From: Actinomycetes bacterium
GTDB lineage: Bacteria; Actinomycetota; Actinomycetes; Actinomycetales; Cellulomonadaceae
Reading direction: 5' to 3'
Length of the DNA: 7,278 nt
NCBI GenBank assembly: GCA_023438885.1
Contig: JAEXPS010000078.1
Span: 1-7,278 of the forward strand
Positions 5,604 to 7,278 of the stretch are shown here, one piece after another. How positions within the stretch are numbered: position 1 is the first letter of the stretch; the number at the start of each line of letters is the position of its first letter. Position numbers and translations under genes: made by a program. Below the pieces are notes generated by a model. It was given only the letters and a program-made list of their open reading frames with translations, was not told the origin of the DNA and made no database searches.

Positions 5604-5628
5604 GAGGGGAAGGGTGCCACAGGGAATG

Positions 5629-5638
5629 CCCGCGCGGG
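5629..5638. promoter_or_regulatory. Palindrome between the divergent exporter and nhaA genes
   Basis: CCCGCGCGGG is a perfect 10-bp palindrome in the 81-bp gap between the exporter and antiporter start codons. Its position suits an operator acting on either gene, but such G/C palindromes also occur often by chance in DNA of this composition. No clear -10/-35 pair was found for nhaA. Confidence 0.2.
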
Positions 5639-5684
5639 TTCTCCGATTGAGCCAGGGGCAGGCACGACGAACGGCGCGGGCGGG

Positions 5685-7278
5685 GTGCGGGTGGTCGAGA
5701 CGGCGACGAGCGGCACGGCGGCCCTCGTCGTGCGCGCGCGCAGCCGGATCCGAACCCTGGGGCCCGACCGCAGCTCGGCCGCCCTGCTCCTGGTCGGGGC
5801 GCTCGCGGCGCTCGTGTGGGTCAACTCCCCGATGCGTGGCGGCTACGAGGCGTTCTGGTCCACGCCCGTGTCGCTCGACGTCGGCGCCTACGGCTTGGAG
5901 CTGACGGTCCACGACCTGGTCAACGACGCGCTGATGGCGGTGTTCTTCTTCGTCGTCGGGCTGGAGGTCAAGCGCGAGGTCACCATCGGCGAGCTGTCGC
6001 AGCGCGCCCGCGCGATGGTGCCGGCGCTGGCCGCGGTCGGCGGCCTGGTGGTGCCCGCCCTGGTGTTCCTGGCGGTCGCCGGCCGGTCGGGGCAGGCGCA
6101 GGCCTGGGGCGTCGTCATCTCCACCGACACCGCCTTCCTGCTCGGCGCGCTCGCGCTGGTGGGGCCCAAGCATCCGGCGCGGCTGCGGCTGTTCCTGCTG
6201 ACGATGGCGGTGGTCGACGACATCGGCGCGCTGGCCGTGATCGCGCTCTTCTACACGGACTCCCTGCGCGTGGCGCCGCTGCTGCTGACGGCGGTGGCCC
6301 TCGGGCTCGTCGCCCTGGTGCGGTACCTGCCCACCGGGCGGGGGCCGGCGTACGGCGTGCTCGCCGTGGCGGTGTGGCTGAGCCTCTACGAGGCCGGGAT
6401 CCACCCGACGCTGGCCGGGGTCGCGATGGCGCTGCTCATCCCCGTCCACGCGCCGCGCCGCCCGCAGGTCGAGGAGGCCTACGCGCTGACGCGCGCCTTC
6501 GCCCAGTCGCCGAACCCCCGGTACGCCGCCGCGGCCCGCCGCGGGCTGCGCGAGTCGATCTCCGTCAACGAGCGGCTGCAGGAGTCGTTCGGGCCGTTCG
6601 TCGCCTACGTGGTGCTGCCGGTGTTCGCCCTGGCCAACGCCGGGGTGCGCCTGGACGCCGAGGCCCTGGCCGTTTCGTGGCGCTCACCGCTGCTGTGGGC
6701 GGTGGTGGCCGGCCTGGTGCTGGGCAAGCTGGTCGGCATCACCGGGACCGCGTGGGCGGTGCAGCGCACCGGCCTCGGCCGGCTCGCGCCGGGACTGACG
6801 CTCGGCCGAGTGGCGGGTGGAGCGGCGCTGTCCGGGATCGGCTTCACCATCTCGCTGCTCATCGTGGACATCGCGTTGCCCGACGAGGCCGCGGCCACGG
6901 CAGCGCGGCTCGGCGTGCTGCTCGCCACCGTCCTGTCCGTGGCGCTGGGGTGGGCGGTGCTACGGCTCGCGGACCGGCTGGCTCCGCCGGCACCGGTGGG
7001 CAAGACGTTGCTGCGCCCGTTCGACCCCGAGCGCGACCACTTCCGCGGCCATCCCGGCGCGCCGCTGCAGATCGTGGAGTACGGGGACTTCGAGTGCCCG
7101 TTCTGCTCGCGGGCCACGGGAACGGTGGACGAGGTGCTGGAGCGGCTCGGCGACGAGGTGGTGTGGGTGTGGCGCCACCTGCCGCTGACCCGCGTGCACC
7201 CGCACGCGGTCGAGGCCGCCCGCGCCGCCCCGGCGGCCGCGCTCCACGGGCGGTTGCACCACGACGGCCGCGGGGTGT
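5685..7278 (+). CDS. nhaA: NhaA Na+/H+ antiporter fused to thioredoxin-like domain (3' partial)
   Basis: The visible 531 codons encode an electrogenic Na+/H+ antiporter followed by a thioredoxin/DsbA-like domain. The NhaA part runs to about residue 442 and shows WVNSPM, NDALMAVFFFVVGLEVKRE, STDTAFLLGAL with D148 (E. coli D133), AVVDDIGAL with D178/D179 (E. coli D163/D164, the ion-binding pair) and LGKLVGI with K348 (E. coli K300). The spacing between these aspartates equals that of E. coli NhaA. The C-terminal part starts near FDPERDHFRGHPGAPLQIVEYGDFECPFCSR, with a redox CPFC motif at 471-474, then WRHLPLTRVHPHA. This fusion is a known actinobacterial arrangement. No ATG lies in frame near the start. 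GTG 5685 is my choice, with GTG 5691 or 5730 as alternatives. The window cuts the gene at its 3' end. The role is pH and sodium homeostasis; what the redox domain does is not established. Confidence 0.9.
   Translation, partial: MRVVETATSGTAALVVRARSRIRTLGPDRSSAALLLVGALAALVWVNSPMRGGYEAFWSTPVSLDVGAYGLELTVHDLVNDALMAVFFFVVGLEVKREVTIGELSQRARAMVPALAAVGGLVVPALVFLAVAGRSGQAQAWGVVISTDTAFLLGALALVGPKHPARLRLFLLTMAVVDDIGALAVIALFYTDSLRVAPLLLTAVALGLVALVRYLPTGRGPAYGVLAVAVWLSLYEAGIHPTLAGVAMALLIPVHAPRRPQVEEAYALTRAFAQSPNPRYAAAARRGLRESISVNERLQESFGPFVAYVVLPVFALANAGVRLDAEALAVSWRSPLLWAVVAGLVLGKLVGITGTAWAVQRTGLGRLAPGLTLGRVAGGAALSGIGFTISLLIVDIALPDEAAATAARLGVLLATVLSVALGWAVLRLADRLAPPAPVGKTLLRPFDPERDHFRGHPGAPLQIVEYGDFECPFCSRATGTVDEVLERLGDEVVWVWRHLPLTRVHPHAVEAARAAPAAALHGRLHHDGRGV

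Noticed and set aside
5604..6449. Extension of the exporter frame upstream on the minus strand
   Set aside because: It runs antisense through nhaA with His, Gln and Arg rich sequence. The LysE family N-terminus starts at 5603.

Overview
The window is chromosomal-type DNA from a very high-GC bacterium, most likely an actinomycete (Actinomycetota). The reasons are the strong G/C preference at third codon positions, frequent GTG starts, almost no Shine-Dalgarno sequences, apparent leaderless promoters (TAnnnT six bases before the start codon), and proteins of typical actinobacterial architecture such as an NhaA-thioredoxin fusion. The genus cannot be fixed from the sequence; a Pseudonocardia-like or Cellulomonas-like organism would fit.

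Layout. Positions 1-469 hold no convincing gene. They carry two 78-bp copies (about 90% identical) of an inverted-repeat element whose arms contain GAGCGCAGAACT. The second copy runs directly into a degenerate tandem array with a period near 19 bp. A 74-aa gene of unknown function (694 to 470, minus strand) diverges from a tandem-domain VOC/glyoxalase-like protein (827-1543, plus). The shared upstream region has an unusually AT-rich patch and a perfect 12-bp palindrome. A DUF1295 membrane protein (1586-2371, plus) follows. Its stop lies 2 bp from the stop of the convergent minus-strand cluster.

The minus-strand cluster reads, in transcription order: a LysE/RhtB-type exporter (5603-4992), an unrecognised four-helix membrane protein (4917-4474), a short KdpD-like sensor kinase (4427-3045), and a KdpE-like response regulator (3048-2374). 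The last two overlap by 4 bp (GTGA). The kinase keeps the DUF4118 membrane module and catalytic core but lacks the long N-terminal KdpD and Usp domains. No kdpFABC genes are visible. Divergent from the exporter is an NhaA Na+/H+ antiporter fused to a C-terminal thioredoxin-like domain (5685 to beyond the end).

How it fits together. Apart from the kinase/regulator pair, no biochemical pathway links the genes. The kinase/regulator pair, the antiporter and the exporter suggest a loose ion-homeostasis and membrane-transport neighbourhood, which is inference. I found no defence system, mobile-element gene, CRISPR, tRNA or rRNA. The parts that known families explain least are the repeat region at 34-470 and the shared start-site architecture of several genes.
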